Below, one piece after another: positions 53,898 through 61,959 of a stretch of DNA of 64,000 nucleotides (positions are counted from its first letter, which is position 1; each line of letters begins with the position of its first letter). Position numbers and translations under genes: made by a program. The DNA is from Puniceicoccaceae bacterium (GTDB taxonomy: Bacteria; Verrucomicrobiota; Verrucomicrobiia; Opitutales; JAFGAQ01): assembly GCA_028285755.1 (NCBI GenBank), contig JANQOQ010000014.1, forward strand, positions 372,001 through 436,000. The letters run 5' to 3'. Below the pieces are notes generated by a model that did not search any database, was not told the DNA's origin, and was given only the letters and a program-made list of their open reading frames with translations.

Positions 53898-55622
53898 ATG
53901 AAACGTGTGATTAATAATTCTAAAGTGAGGTTGTGGCGGTGCATACTAGGGATATGCATGGCCTGTTTGTGCAGTGGCTTTATGCATGCGGGGGATTCCC
54001 CGAGGCCAAATATACTGATAATACTGGCGGATGATCTGGGCTATTCCGACCTGGGTTGCTATGGAGGAGAAATCGAAACCCCGGCACTGGACGGACTGGC
54101 CGAAACCGGTGTGCGCTTTACGCAAATGTATAATTCGGCACGGTGTTGCCCGAGTCGGGCGTCGTTGCTGACCGGGCTCTATCCACACCAGGCGGGCATG
54201 GGCAGGATGGCACAGGTGGATCAAAAACTGCCCGGCTACCGGGGTATGCTGAAACCCAGTACCGTTACGATTGCCGAGGTATTGAAAGATGCCGGCTATC
54301 GCACATTTGGTACGGGCAAGTGGCATGTGGGCTTTCCGGGGCCTATTGAGCGGGGCTTTGAAGAGTATTACGGTTTTCTGGAGGATTATGGGCTCGATAG
54401 CTGGGAGCCGAAGTGGATGAAACGCTACCCGGAGGGCAGGGAAGAACGTGTTTACAAAGAAGGTGAGTTTTTCGCGACGAACGCCATTACGGATTACGCG
54501 CTCGATTTCATAAAATCGGCGGAAGATACCCCCGAAAAGCCATGGTTTGCCTATGTCTCTTATCAGGCGGTGCATTTTCCGGTGCAGGCACCGCTGCAAG
54601 ATACGGCGAAATATGCGGATACCTACCTGGAAGGCTGGGATGCCTTAAGGAAAAGCCGCCTGCGCAGAATGAAGGAGATCGGTGTGGTTAGCGAAGATAT
54701 TACGATGTCGCCACGGGGGCAACTGCCGAGGCCCGAAATAGCCGAAAGGCATGGAGTGCCGGGTGATGGTATCAATAACCCTGCCTGGGATATTCTGGAT
54801 GCTGACCGGCAGGCGGACCTCGCAAGGCGCATGGCAGTGTATGCGGGTATGGTCGATAATATGGATCAAAATATAGGCAGAATGGTGACTTATCTTAAGG
54901 AGAGCGGGCAGTTGGAAAATACCCTGATCCTGTTTTTAAGTGACAACGGAGGCTGCGGGGAGTGGGACACTTTTGGGTTTGAATATCCCGGTTTGAATGA
55001 CCGGGTGCATGGTAACTCGCTGAAGAACCTGAATGTACTGCACACGGGCGAGAGTCTTGAAAAACTGGGGGGGCCTGACAGCCCGCTGTTTAGTTACGGC
55101 TCAGGCTGGGCCAATGCCAGCAATACGCCGCTAACCCTCTATAAAATGTATACTCATGAGGCCGGCATCAGCACACCGTTTATTGTTCATTGGCCTGCCG
55201 GGATTCCTGATGTGAATCGCATATTTACTGAAAACTACCTGCATTTGATCGATATTATGGCCACTTGCGTAGATGTGGCCCAAGCCGAATATCCCGTAGA
55301 ATATAATGGCAATGAGATCATCCCGATGGAAGGAGTCAGTATTCTTAAAACGCTGAGCGGAGAGACGGATCCCGAGCGGGTGATCTCGTTTGAACATTGG
55401 GGGCACCCGGCCTTGCGGGTCGGCGATTGGAAGCTGGTGAGCCGGGATCGTGCAGTGCGGGGCGACGGCCTTGAGCCGGGTGCGCGCTACGAGCTTTACA
55501 ACATCAGCACCGATCGCTCCGAAACCAATGACCTGGCCGAAGCCTACCCGGAGAAAGTGTCCGAAATGAAAGCCCTAATGCTTTCGGAGTTTAAGCGCAC
55601 ATTCGTAATTCCAAGACCCTGA
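53898..55622 (+). CDS. Secreted sulfatase 3 (C-C-P-S-R, arylsulfatase type)
   Basis: A 574-residue sulfatase with a signal peptide (LGICMACLCSGFMHA). It has NILIILADDLGYSDLGCYGG and the motif NSARCCPSRASLLTGLYP, whose second Cys is the formylglycine position; the preceding Cys is an unusual neighbour also seen in some arylsulfatases. GTGKWHVGF, LFLSDNGGCGEWD and FEHWGHPALRVGDWKL follow. A long insert at ~190-310 distinguishes it from sulfatase 1. The ATG at 53898 is the signal peptide start; an upstream in-frame start would add 30 unrelated residues. Confidence 0.94.
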   Translation: MKRVINNSKVRLWRCILGICMACLCSGFMHAGDSPRPNILIILADDLGYSDLGCYGGEIETPALDGLAETGVRFTQMYNSARCCPSRASLLTGLYPHQAGMGRMAQVDQKLPGYRGMLKPSTVTIAEVLKDAGYRTFGTGKWHVGFPGPIERGFEEYYGFLEDYGLDSWEPKWMKRYPEGREERVYKEGEFFATNAITDYALDFIKSAEDTPEKPWFAYVSYQAVHFPVQAPLQDTAKYADTYLEGWDALRKSRLRRMKEIGVVSEDITMSPRGQLPRPEIAERHGVPGDGINNPAWDILDADRQADLARRMAVYAGMVDNMDQNIGRMVTYLKESGQLENTLILFLSDNGGCGEWDTFGFEYPGLNDRVHGNSLKNLNVLHTGESLEKLGGPDSPLFSYGSGWANASNTPLTLYKMYTHEAGISTPFIVHWPAGIPDVNRIFTENYLHLIDIMATCVDVAQAEYPVEYNGNEIIPMEGVSILKTLSGETDPERVISFEHWGHPALRVGDWKLVSRDRAVRGDGLEPGARYELYNISTDRSETNDLAEAYPEKVSEMKALMLSEFKRTFVIPRP

Positions 55623-55647
55623 ACCTCTAAACAAATTTATAGAAATC

Positions 55648-58197
55648 ATGAAAATATACACTCTATTTCGCATGGCAGGCAGTTGCTTGTTATTTTTATT
55701 CGCAGTCAATCTGCAGGCTACCAAAAACGACCAAACGTTTATCCTGAATCCGGATGATTACAGGCACTACATCGATCAGTTTAATGAGGAGGACATACAC
55801 GGAGCCAAGACCTACGTTTACAACGACAAGGCGTGGGGGTGGCTCAGGGGGCAGATTCCCCTGCTGGACTGCCCGGATGAGGCGATTGAAAAGACCTACT
55901 ATTTCAGGTGGTGGACTCTTCGCAAGCACCTGAAAAAGACGCGGGAAACCTTCGTGATGACGGAGTTTCTGCCCAATGTGTCCTGGGCCGGACCACATAA
56001 CACGATTGTATGTCCCGTTGGGCATCATTTAAATGAGTTTCGCTGGTATCACCTGACCAACTATCTCGATGATTATGCGACTTTCTGGTTTAAAGAGGGT
56101 GAGGTGGATCGCTACTCCAACTGGATTATCTATGCGCTTTATGAACGGTATTTAGTGACGCAGGATAAGGATATGCTCATTGCGCTATTGCCGAAGCTTA
56201 CGGAGTTCTATGAAAGAATCGAACAGAAGCAACTCGATGAGAGCGGGCTTTTCTGGAGTATCGATACGCGCGAGGGTATGGAATTCAGCATCAGCGGTGT
56301 GCCGGATGAGGTTGTGCAAAAAAGCCACAAACACAGTGAAGTGTATAGGGCGGGGCTGGCTCTCAAGGGATACCGTGTTGCGACCAACTCCTATATGTAT
56401 GCAAATGCATTGGCCATTTCGAAGATTGCGGAGTTGGCCGGCGAAGCTAACATCCATGCTAAATACGCCCGAAAGGCTGAGAGCCTGAAGTCGCTCACTC
56501 AGGAGAAGCTTTGGAATCCTGAGGCAGGTTTTTTTAAGTCCTCTGTGACCCGTGGAGATGCACCGGAGTTGTCAGATGCCAAAGAACTCAGTGGATTTAT
56601 TCCCTGGTATTTTAATATACCGGACGCCACTCATGCAAGTGCCTGGAAGTATGTCACGGATGAGGAGGTATTCCGTTCTCAATACGGGTTAACTACGGCT
56701 GATAAATCGCACCCCCATTTCAAATATGAAAACGGACATATGTGTTTTTGGAATGGGCCTTCCTGGCCTTTTGCTACGACTCAGACTCTGGTCGCTCTGG
56801 CGAATCTGCTCAATGAGTATGGGCAAAACTATGTGAGTAAGGAGGATTATCTGGATTTACTGAGTACGTATGCGAGTTCGCATCGTTTGAAGCTGGATGA
56901 CGGGCAGGAAATCTCCTTTATCGGGGAGAGCATGGATGCTGAGACCGGTGAGTGGATCTCGCGCAGGATTATGTATGAGCGGGGGCGCGAGGATAAGGAC
57001 CGCGGCACCTATTATAATCATTCCGGCTATGTGGATTTGATCATTACGGGTTTGGCCGGTTTAAGGCCCCGTGCAGACAATATACTTGAGGTCAATCCGT
57101 TGGTTCCCCATGGCACCTGGCAGTACTTTAGCGTGGATAATATCTTATACCGGGGGCATACTATTTCGATCATCTATGATAAAACCGGGAAGCATTATGG
57201 CAAGGGTAAGGGACTGCAGGTGTTTGTGAATGGCGAGTTAAAGGCTTCCAGTGCCAACATAGGCAATCTGCAGGTGGAGCTTCCCCCCGCAGAGCCTTAC
57301 AGCGAGACCTCCGCCGGTTGGGTAAAATACGAGGGCAACCCTGTGCTGGGAGGCGATTTGGGTACCTGTTTCGATGTGTCACTCCTTAAGGAAGACAATT
57401 ACAAGATGTGGTTTTCATGGCGTCCAGAGAGGAGCATCGCGCTCGTAGAAAGCAGTGATGGCAAACACTGGAATGACCCGCGGATCTCCCTCGGTCCTAA
57501 TGAGAGTTCTGGCTGGGAATATCAGCTGAACCGACCGGTAGTGATCCAAAAGGACGGAGAATATAAGATGTGGTATACCGGGCAGATTAACCGGCCCGTG
57601 CAAGCGTCCGAAATTGGACTGGCCACCAGTAGTGATGGTAAGCATTGGCAAAGGGCTCAGGCAGATCCTGTGCTTAGCCCTGATGAGCCCTGGGAAAAAG
57701 TGGCCGTGATGTGCCCCCACGTAATTTGGGACGAGGAAAGCGGTATTTACAAGATGTGGTATTCGGGCGGTGAGCAGTATGAGCCGGATGCGATTGGCTA
57801 TGCGACCAGTACCGATGGTATCAACTGGGAAAAAGACTCACGTAACCCGATTTTCAAGGCGAATAAAAGCAACGGCTGGGAATATGAGAAAGTGACCGCA
57901 TGCCAGGTCGTGAAACGAGGCGATTGGTATTACATGTTTTACATCGGGTTCCATGATGTACACTGGGCCCAGATCGGCATAGCGCGTTCGCGGGACGGTG
58001 TCACCGGTTGGGAAAGGCACCCTGAAAACCCGATTATCAAAACCAGCAAGAAAGGTTGGGATCGGGATGCATGCTATAAACCTTATGCCATTTTCGATGA
58101 GGAAAACGACCGGTGGATGCTCTGGTATAACGGTCGCAAACTCAGGTGGGAGCAAATCGGTCTGGCTATCCACGAAGGAGAAGATCTTGGTTTTTAA
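55648..58197 (+). CDS. Secreted GH-barrel fused to a five-bladed beta-propeller
   Basis: An 849-residue exported protein. After a signal peptide (1-24), residues ~35-530 form an (alpha/alpha)6 barrel of the MGH1/GH63-like type (FWNGPSWPFATTQTLVALAN at ~367-386; YNHSGYVDLIITGLAGLRPR at ~456). A short beta segment leads to residues ~556-849, a propeller with five repeats of the form YKMWYSG...IGYATSTDGINWE, like GH43/GH117/GH130-type propellers. The two modules could be two activities or a catalytic barrel plus a sugar-binding propeller. It sits 25 bp after sulfatase 3 in the cluster. Substrate is unknown. Confidence 0.75.
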   Translation: MKIYTLFRMAGSCLLFLFAVNLQATKNDQTFILNPDDYRHYIDQFNEEDIHGAKTYVYNDKAWGWLRGQIPLLDCPDEAIEKTYYFRWWTLRKHLKKTRETFVMTEFLPNVSWAGPHNTIVCPVGHHLNEFRWYHLTNYLDDYATFWFKEGEVDRYSNWIIYALYERYLVTQDKDMLIALLPKLTEFYERIEQKQLDESGLFWSIDTREGMEFSISGVPDEVVQKSHKHSEVYRAGLALKGYRVATNSYMYANALAISKIAELAGEANIHAKYARKAESLKSLTQEKLWNPEAGFFKSSVTRGDAPELSDAKELSGFIPWYFNIPDATHASAWKYVTDEEVFRSQYGLTTADKSHPHFKYENGHMCFWNGPSWPFATTQTLVALANLLNEYGQNYVSKEDYLDLLSTYASSHRLKLDDGQEISFIGESMDAETGEWISRRIMYERGREDKDRGTYYNHSGYVDLIITGLAGLRPRADNILEVNPLVPHGTWQYFSVDNILYRGHTISIIYDKTGKHYGKGKGLQVFVNGELKASSANIGNLQVELPPAEPYSETSAGWVKYEGNPVLGGDLGTCFDVSLLKEDNYKMWFSWRPERSIALVESSDGKHWNDPRISLGPNESSGWEYQLNRPVVIQKDGEYKMWYTGQINRPVQASEIGLATSSDGKHWQRAQADPVLSPDEPWEKVAVMCPHVIWDEESGIYKMWYSGGEQYEPDAIGYATSTDGINWEKDSRNPIFKANKSNGWEYEKVTACQVVKRGDWYYMFYIGFHDVHWAQIGIARSRDGVTGWERHPENPIIKTSKKGWDRDACYKPYAIFDEENDRWMLWYNGRKLRWEQIGLAIHEGEDLGF

Positions 58198-58306
58198 TTG
58201 GGTGGATTATCTCCCGATGCTATGCCGGCTAGTGCTAAATGCGCCAATACGGTAGAAGCATCGAGTAAATGAAAGACAAAGCATACCTGAAGTTTTTTTG
58301 CTGACC

Positions 58307-59878
58307 ATGAGTGTTTACTATAGAGCTACACTATATGTCTTTCTTTGGATTGCCGTGAAAGCACATGCTGCGGATAGGCCTAATTTTGTGTTTATTTCCG
58401 TGGACGATCTTAACCAGTGGGTAAGCTTTTTGCAGCATAGCGAAGGTAATTTCATCCAAAAGATATATCCGGATGAAAAAGTGAGAAATCGGGTGGCCGC
58501 AGAGTTAAGCCCAAATCTGGACAGGCTCGCGAAGCAATCCATGATCTTCACTCAAGCATACTGCACACAGGCACTTTGCGGACCCAGCCGCACATCTATG
58601 TTGACAGGCGTTCCCCCGCATATTTCCGGCTATGATAAGCACGATATGCATTTCCGGTACTACGAATCGCTGGCAAATGTAGTTACCTTGCCTCAGTATC
58701 TGAAAAATCATGGCTACTTCACGACGGGGCTGGGCAAAATTTTCCACAGTGCTTCGGTAAGATTTAAGGATGGCAGGCAGCATGATTGGCCGGATCGCCT
58801 GTTCTCATGGTCACATTGGGTGGACAGGCCCGTAGGAGTGCATACTTCGACATCCCGGCACATCAATTATTCTCCTTACAGCCCTCGTTCGAATAATTTC
58901 AGATTTGGAACCACCGATCATGCGATCAAGGATACCCATGACTTTATGAACGCCGCCTTTGCGGCTGAGTTGATAACAAAGGGCCGTTCAAGTATACTGG
59001 ATGTGCACGGCGTGGAGCACACGGTTGAATTACCGGACGATCAGCCATTTTTTATTGCATGCGGAATCTTTGCGCCCCATCTCCCCTGGGCGGTTCATCA
59101 GCAGTACTATGATCGATTCCCAGTTGGGGAGATGGCAATCAACGGAGATTTGAGGGAATGGACCCAAAACGACACTGAAGATTTATCCGCCTATGCTGTG
59201 GAAAGATACATAGGCGGCGATGTCGCCATGCTCGATTCAGTTGCGGGCACAGTTGATAGCAGCAGTTCAGATCATCTTGATGCCTGGAAAGCAGCAGTGC
59301 AGGCTTATCTGGCAACCATTGCGTATGCGGACGATTGTCTGGGCCAACTGGTGGATGCCATCGAATCAAATCCTCGTTCAGATAACACCGTAGTCATCCT
59401 GCACAGTGATCACGGTTGGCACCTGGGGGATAAATACAGATACCGCAAGCAGTGTTTGTGGGGGCCCGCCAATAAATCGGTGCTCCTCATCCGGGATCCC
59501 CGATACCCGGCGAGCACCCGGGGCAGCTATTGTGATAACCTGGTATCTCTGCAGAATATTTACCCGTCTATTGCAAGCAGAGCTGGCCTGGATATTCCCG
59601 AACATGTGCATGGTAACGACTTATCTCCCTTACTTGACCAACCGGACGCCCCATGGGATCATACCATACTTGCCAGCTACCGAGGAGGCGATTACGCAAT
59701 CCGGACGACTCAATACCTCTACATTGAGTATAATAACGGTTTAGCAGAGTTATACGATACGGAAAAAGATCCTTGGGAATACACTAATTTATACAACCAC
59801 CCGGAGTACACAGATGTCGCTTTAGAAATGAAACAACTACTCCAGAATCGTATTACAAATTCAATGTATTTTGAATGA
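58307..59878 (+). CDS. Secreted sulfatase 4 (C-G-P-S-R, iduronate-2-sulfatase-like)
   Basis: A 523-residue sulfatase with a signal peptide (LYVFLWIAVKAHA). It has PNFVFISVDDLNQWVSFLQH, ALCGPSRTSMLTGVPP with the formylglycine Cys, TGLGKIFHS, CGIFAPHLPWAVH and VVILHSDHGWHLGDKYRYRK, which place it near iduronate-2-sulfatase and choline-sulfatase-like enzymes. The region ~150-290 is enlarged relative to sulfatase 2. The ATG at 58307 is used; the TTG at 58298 is in frame just upstream. It is the last gene of the catabolic cluster. Confidence 0.94.
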   Translation: MSVYYRATLYVFLWIAVKAHAADRPNFVFISVDDLNQWVSFLQHSEGNFIQKIYPDEKVRNRVAAELSPNLDRLAKQSMIFTQAYCTQALCGPSRTSMLTGVPPHISGYDKHDMHFRYYESLANVVTLPQYLKNHGYFTTGLGKIFHSASVRFKDGRQHDWPDRLFSWSHWVDRPVGVHTSTSRHINYSPYSPRSNNFRFGTTDHAIKDTHDFMNAAFAAELITKGRSSILDVHGVEHTVELPDDQPFFIACGIFAPHLPWAVHQQYYDRFPVGEMAINGDLREWTQNDTEDLSAYAVERYIGGDVAMLDSVAGTVDSSSSDHLDAWKAAVQAYLATIAYADDCLGQLVDAIESNPRSDNTVVILHSDHGWHLGDKYRYRKQCLWGPANKSVLLIRDPRYPASTRGSYCDNLVSLQNIYPSIASRAGLDIPEHVHGNDLSPLLDQPDAPWDHTILASYRGGDYAIRTTQYLYIEYNNGLAELYDTEKDPWEYTNLYNHPEYTDVALEMKQLLQNRITNSMYFE

Positions 59879-60176
59879 AATCTCATGCGATTAAAATCGT
59901 TCCAGTCGTTTTTTAGTTGTATTTCACTTTTTCTACATCAGTGCCAGGATAAAACAATTCATGCCTGAGGTGTGTTCCGCTCAAGATAAGTGGGTGTGTT
60001 GTGTGCTTTGTATCCAAAAACAGCGTATGTGAGTAGATTCATAAGAAATTTAACATACCGCTTAGGGGTAATTGGTCTTTCGATTGTTTTGTGTATGTGG
60101 GTTATAGCCTCAAATTTGACTTTAATGAGGTTCTCAGTCCGTTAATAGTTAAGTTATTGCACGCAAAGCGTTAATT
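59879..60176. other. Intergenic region between sulfatase 4 and module 3
   Basis: A 298-bp AT-rich gap that should end the catabolic operon and hold the module 3 sigma promoter. A weak GATT/AATC stem near 59887-59900 precedes a T-run around 59911, a poor terminator candidate. Nothing else was recognised. Confidence 0.35.
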
Positions 60177-60701
60177 ATGCCCCAGGTTGATAAGCAGGAA
60201 AAAGATTGGTTTCTGAAGGAGTTACATCCGCATGAACCCATGTTGCGCGCCTGGTTAGCCAGTCGTTTTCCAACCATTTCTGATTTTGAGGATATCATCC
60301 AGGAAGCTTACATGCAGACCATAAAAAGGCATCGTAAGAAGGAGTTGGATGCACCGAAGGCCTTTCTCTTTGCGATAACACGTAATTTGTGTATCAACTT
60401 GCTGAGGAGGAACAAGATAGTCAGTTTCGAATCTATCAAGGATTCGGATACGCAGACTTATACCGATCAGAGTAAATACATACCGGACACTGTCATGGAT
60501 AAGGAGCAGTATGTTACGCTCACTCGCGCGATACAGTCTCTCCCGAAGAAGTGTCGGCGGGTATTTACTTTGCGTAAAATCTATGGCATGAGCCTCAAAG
60601 AGATATCTGAAGAACTGAATATTTCTATCAAAACCGTGGAAGCTCAAATCACAATTGGGGTGAAGAAGTCCCAAGAGTATTTTATGAAGCTCCAAGACTG
60701 A
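60177..60701 (+). CDS. ECF sigma factor, FecI-like (module 3)
   Basis: A 174-residue protein with sigma region 2 (FEDIIQEAYMQTIKRHRKKE; APKAFLFAITRNLCINLLRR) and region 4 (SLPKKCRRVFTLRKIYGMSL with HTH EISEELNISIKTVEA). It is clearly paralogous to the module 1 and 2 sigmas. It is followed by its fecR after 8 bp. Confidence 0.93.
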   Translation: MPQVDKQEKDWFLKELHPHEPMLRAWLASRFPTISDFEDIIQEAYMQTIKRHRKKELDAPKAFLFAITRNLCINLLRRNKIVSFESIKDSDTQTYTDQSKYIPDTVMDKEQYVTLTRAIQSLPKKCRRVFTLRKIYGMSLKEISEELNISIKTVEAQITIGVKKSQEYFMKLQD

Positions 60702-60709
60702 TTTCCTCA

Positions 60710-61759
60710 ATGGACGGACATTACAAAACGTTTCTAAAGACCTTTGATAAGGCACAAAGACAACAGGCGGCTGAGTGGGTAACCCTGCATGAGCGCGGGC
60801 TCACTGATGAGGAAAAAAGCGCGTTTGAAAAGTGGTTATCAAAAGATCCAAGCAATGAGGCCTGCTTTTTTGAGTATCAAGTTACTTTAGCCGGTTTTGA
60901 AGCTATGGACGAATGGAAGCCTGCCTACAGCACTTCTCCAAATCCTGATTTGTTAGACAATAAATCTCATGTTAAGACGAAGGTATTTGTCGCTTTAGGG
61001 GGCTTAGCGGCAGCCATAACAATAGCAGTCTCTCTCTTAACAATCATGCAATTTGGGACGGGTAATGCAGAACAAGTCATCGTTAAGACTTACCAGGCAC
61101 AATCCTATGAAAAGCATTTTTTAGATGATGGCTCTGCGTTTTATTTGCAGAAAGGCAGTGAAGTTGCGGTCTCTTATAACTCATCGGAAAGGCACATTGA
61201 GCTCATTAAAGGTGAGGCGGAATTTGTTGTAAATCATGACCCTCGTCGTCCTTTTATTGTTTCAACTGAGGTGGGTCGGGTTACCGCTCTGGGGACTGTA
61301 TTTTCTGTTTTTGAGGATGCAGGTTATTGGGAAGTATTTGTAAAGGAGGGCAAAGTGAGAGTGGCAGAGGTCAAAGAAGACTCAAGACCTGATCGTTCAA
61401 GTGAGCATTACACGACCGAGTTAGTTGCCGGCCAGAGAATTATTGAGCTACTGACGGATGAAGAGTTTTCACCCGAGGTTGAAACCCTCGTGGGAGAGGC
61501 ACTGGAAGCGAGATTAGCGTGGAAAGATCAGATTATAGAAATGGTCTCTGTCCCATTATCCGAAATCCTCCTGGAATTCAAAGACTTTAGTAGTCAAACA
61601 GTCGTGATCTCAGATGAGGAACTGAAAACCATGCGCATGACCGTTGCCATCAAACCGGACAGTTTATACGACTTTATCGACCTACTGGCTTTGACTGCGG
61701 GCGTAGAGGTAAACGATACATCACCAGGTCCCATTTACCTTACCAAAGCCAGTAATTGA
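60710..61759 (+). CDS. FecR-type anti-sigma / signal relay protein (module 3)
   Basis: A 349-residue protein: a DUF4880-like cytoplasmic part (RQQAAEWVTLHERGLTDEEK), one membrane helix (VFVALGGLAAAITIAVSLL), a FecR fold (IELIKGEAEFVVNHDPRRPF; VGRVTALGTVFSVFE) and a DUF4974/STN-like tail (VSVPLSEILLEFKDFSSQTV). It relays the state of the module 3 receptor to the sigma factor encoded just upstream. Confidence 0.92.
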   Translation: MDGHYKTFLKTFDKAQRQQAAEWVTLHERGLTDEEKSAFEKWLSKDPSNEACFFEYQVTLAGFEAMDEWKPAYSTSPNPDLLDNKSHVKTKVFVALGGLAAAITIAVSLLTIMQFGTGNAEQVIVKTYQAQSYEKHFLDDGSAFYLQKGSEVAVSYNSSERHIELIKGEAEFVVNHDPRRPFIVSTEVGRVTALGTVFSVFEDAGYWEVFVKEGKVRVAEVKEDSRPDRSSEHYTTELVAGQRIIELLTDEEFSPEVETLVGEALEARLAWKDQIIEMVSVPLSEILLEFKDFSSQTVVISDEELKTMRMTVAIKPDSLYDFIDLLALTAGVEVNDTSPGPIYLTKASN

Positions 61760-61880
61760 TTCTATATCAGGCAAATTTTTCAAACGAACCACTGATTTTG
61801 TGCGTGATGAATACTCTTTTAACGTTATGCAAAATTACCCAAATATTTTTTAAGGGTTACTAAGGCTTCGTACGATTTGG

Positions 61881-61898
61881 GAGTGAACATCGTCACTC
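61881..61898 (+). promoter_or_regulatory. Leader hairpin before the module 3 receptor
   Basis: GAGTGA (61881-61886) pairs with TCACTC (61893-61898) around a 6-nt loop, ~60 bp before the receptor reading frame. Its arms share the GAGTG/CACTC core with the first leader hairpin of module 1 (36840-36864). Confidence 0.35.
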
Positions 61899-61959
61899 TC
61901 GTGAATATAATTCATACCCATAAGCGCTCTAAAACTCCAGGCTATAAAATGGAGGAGAA

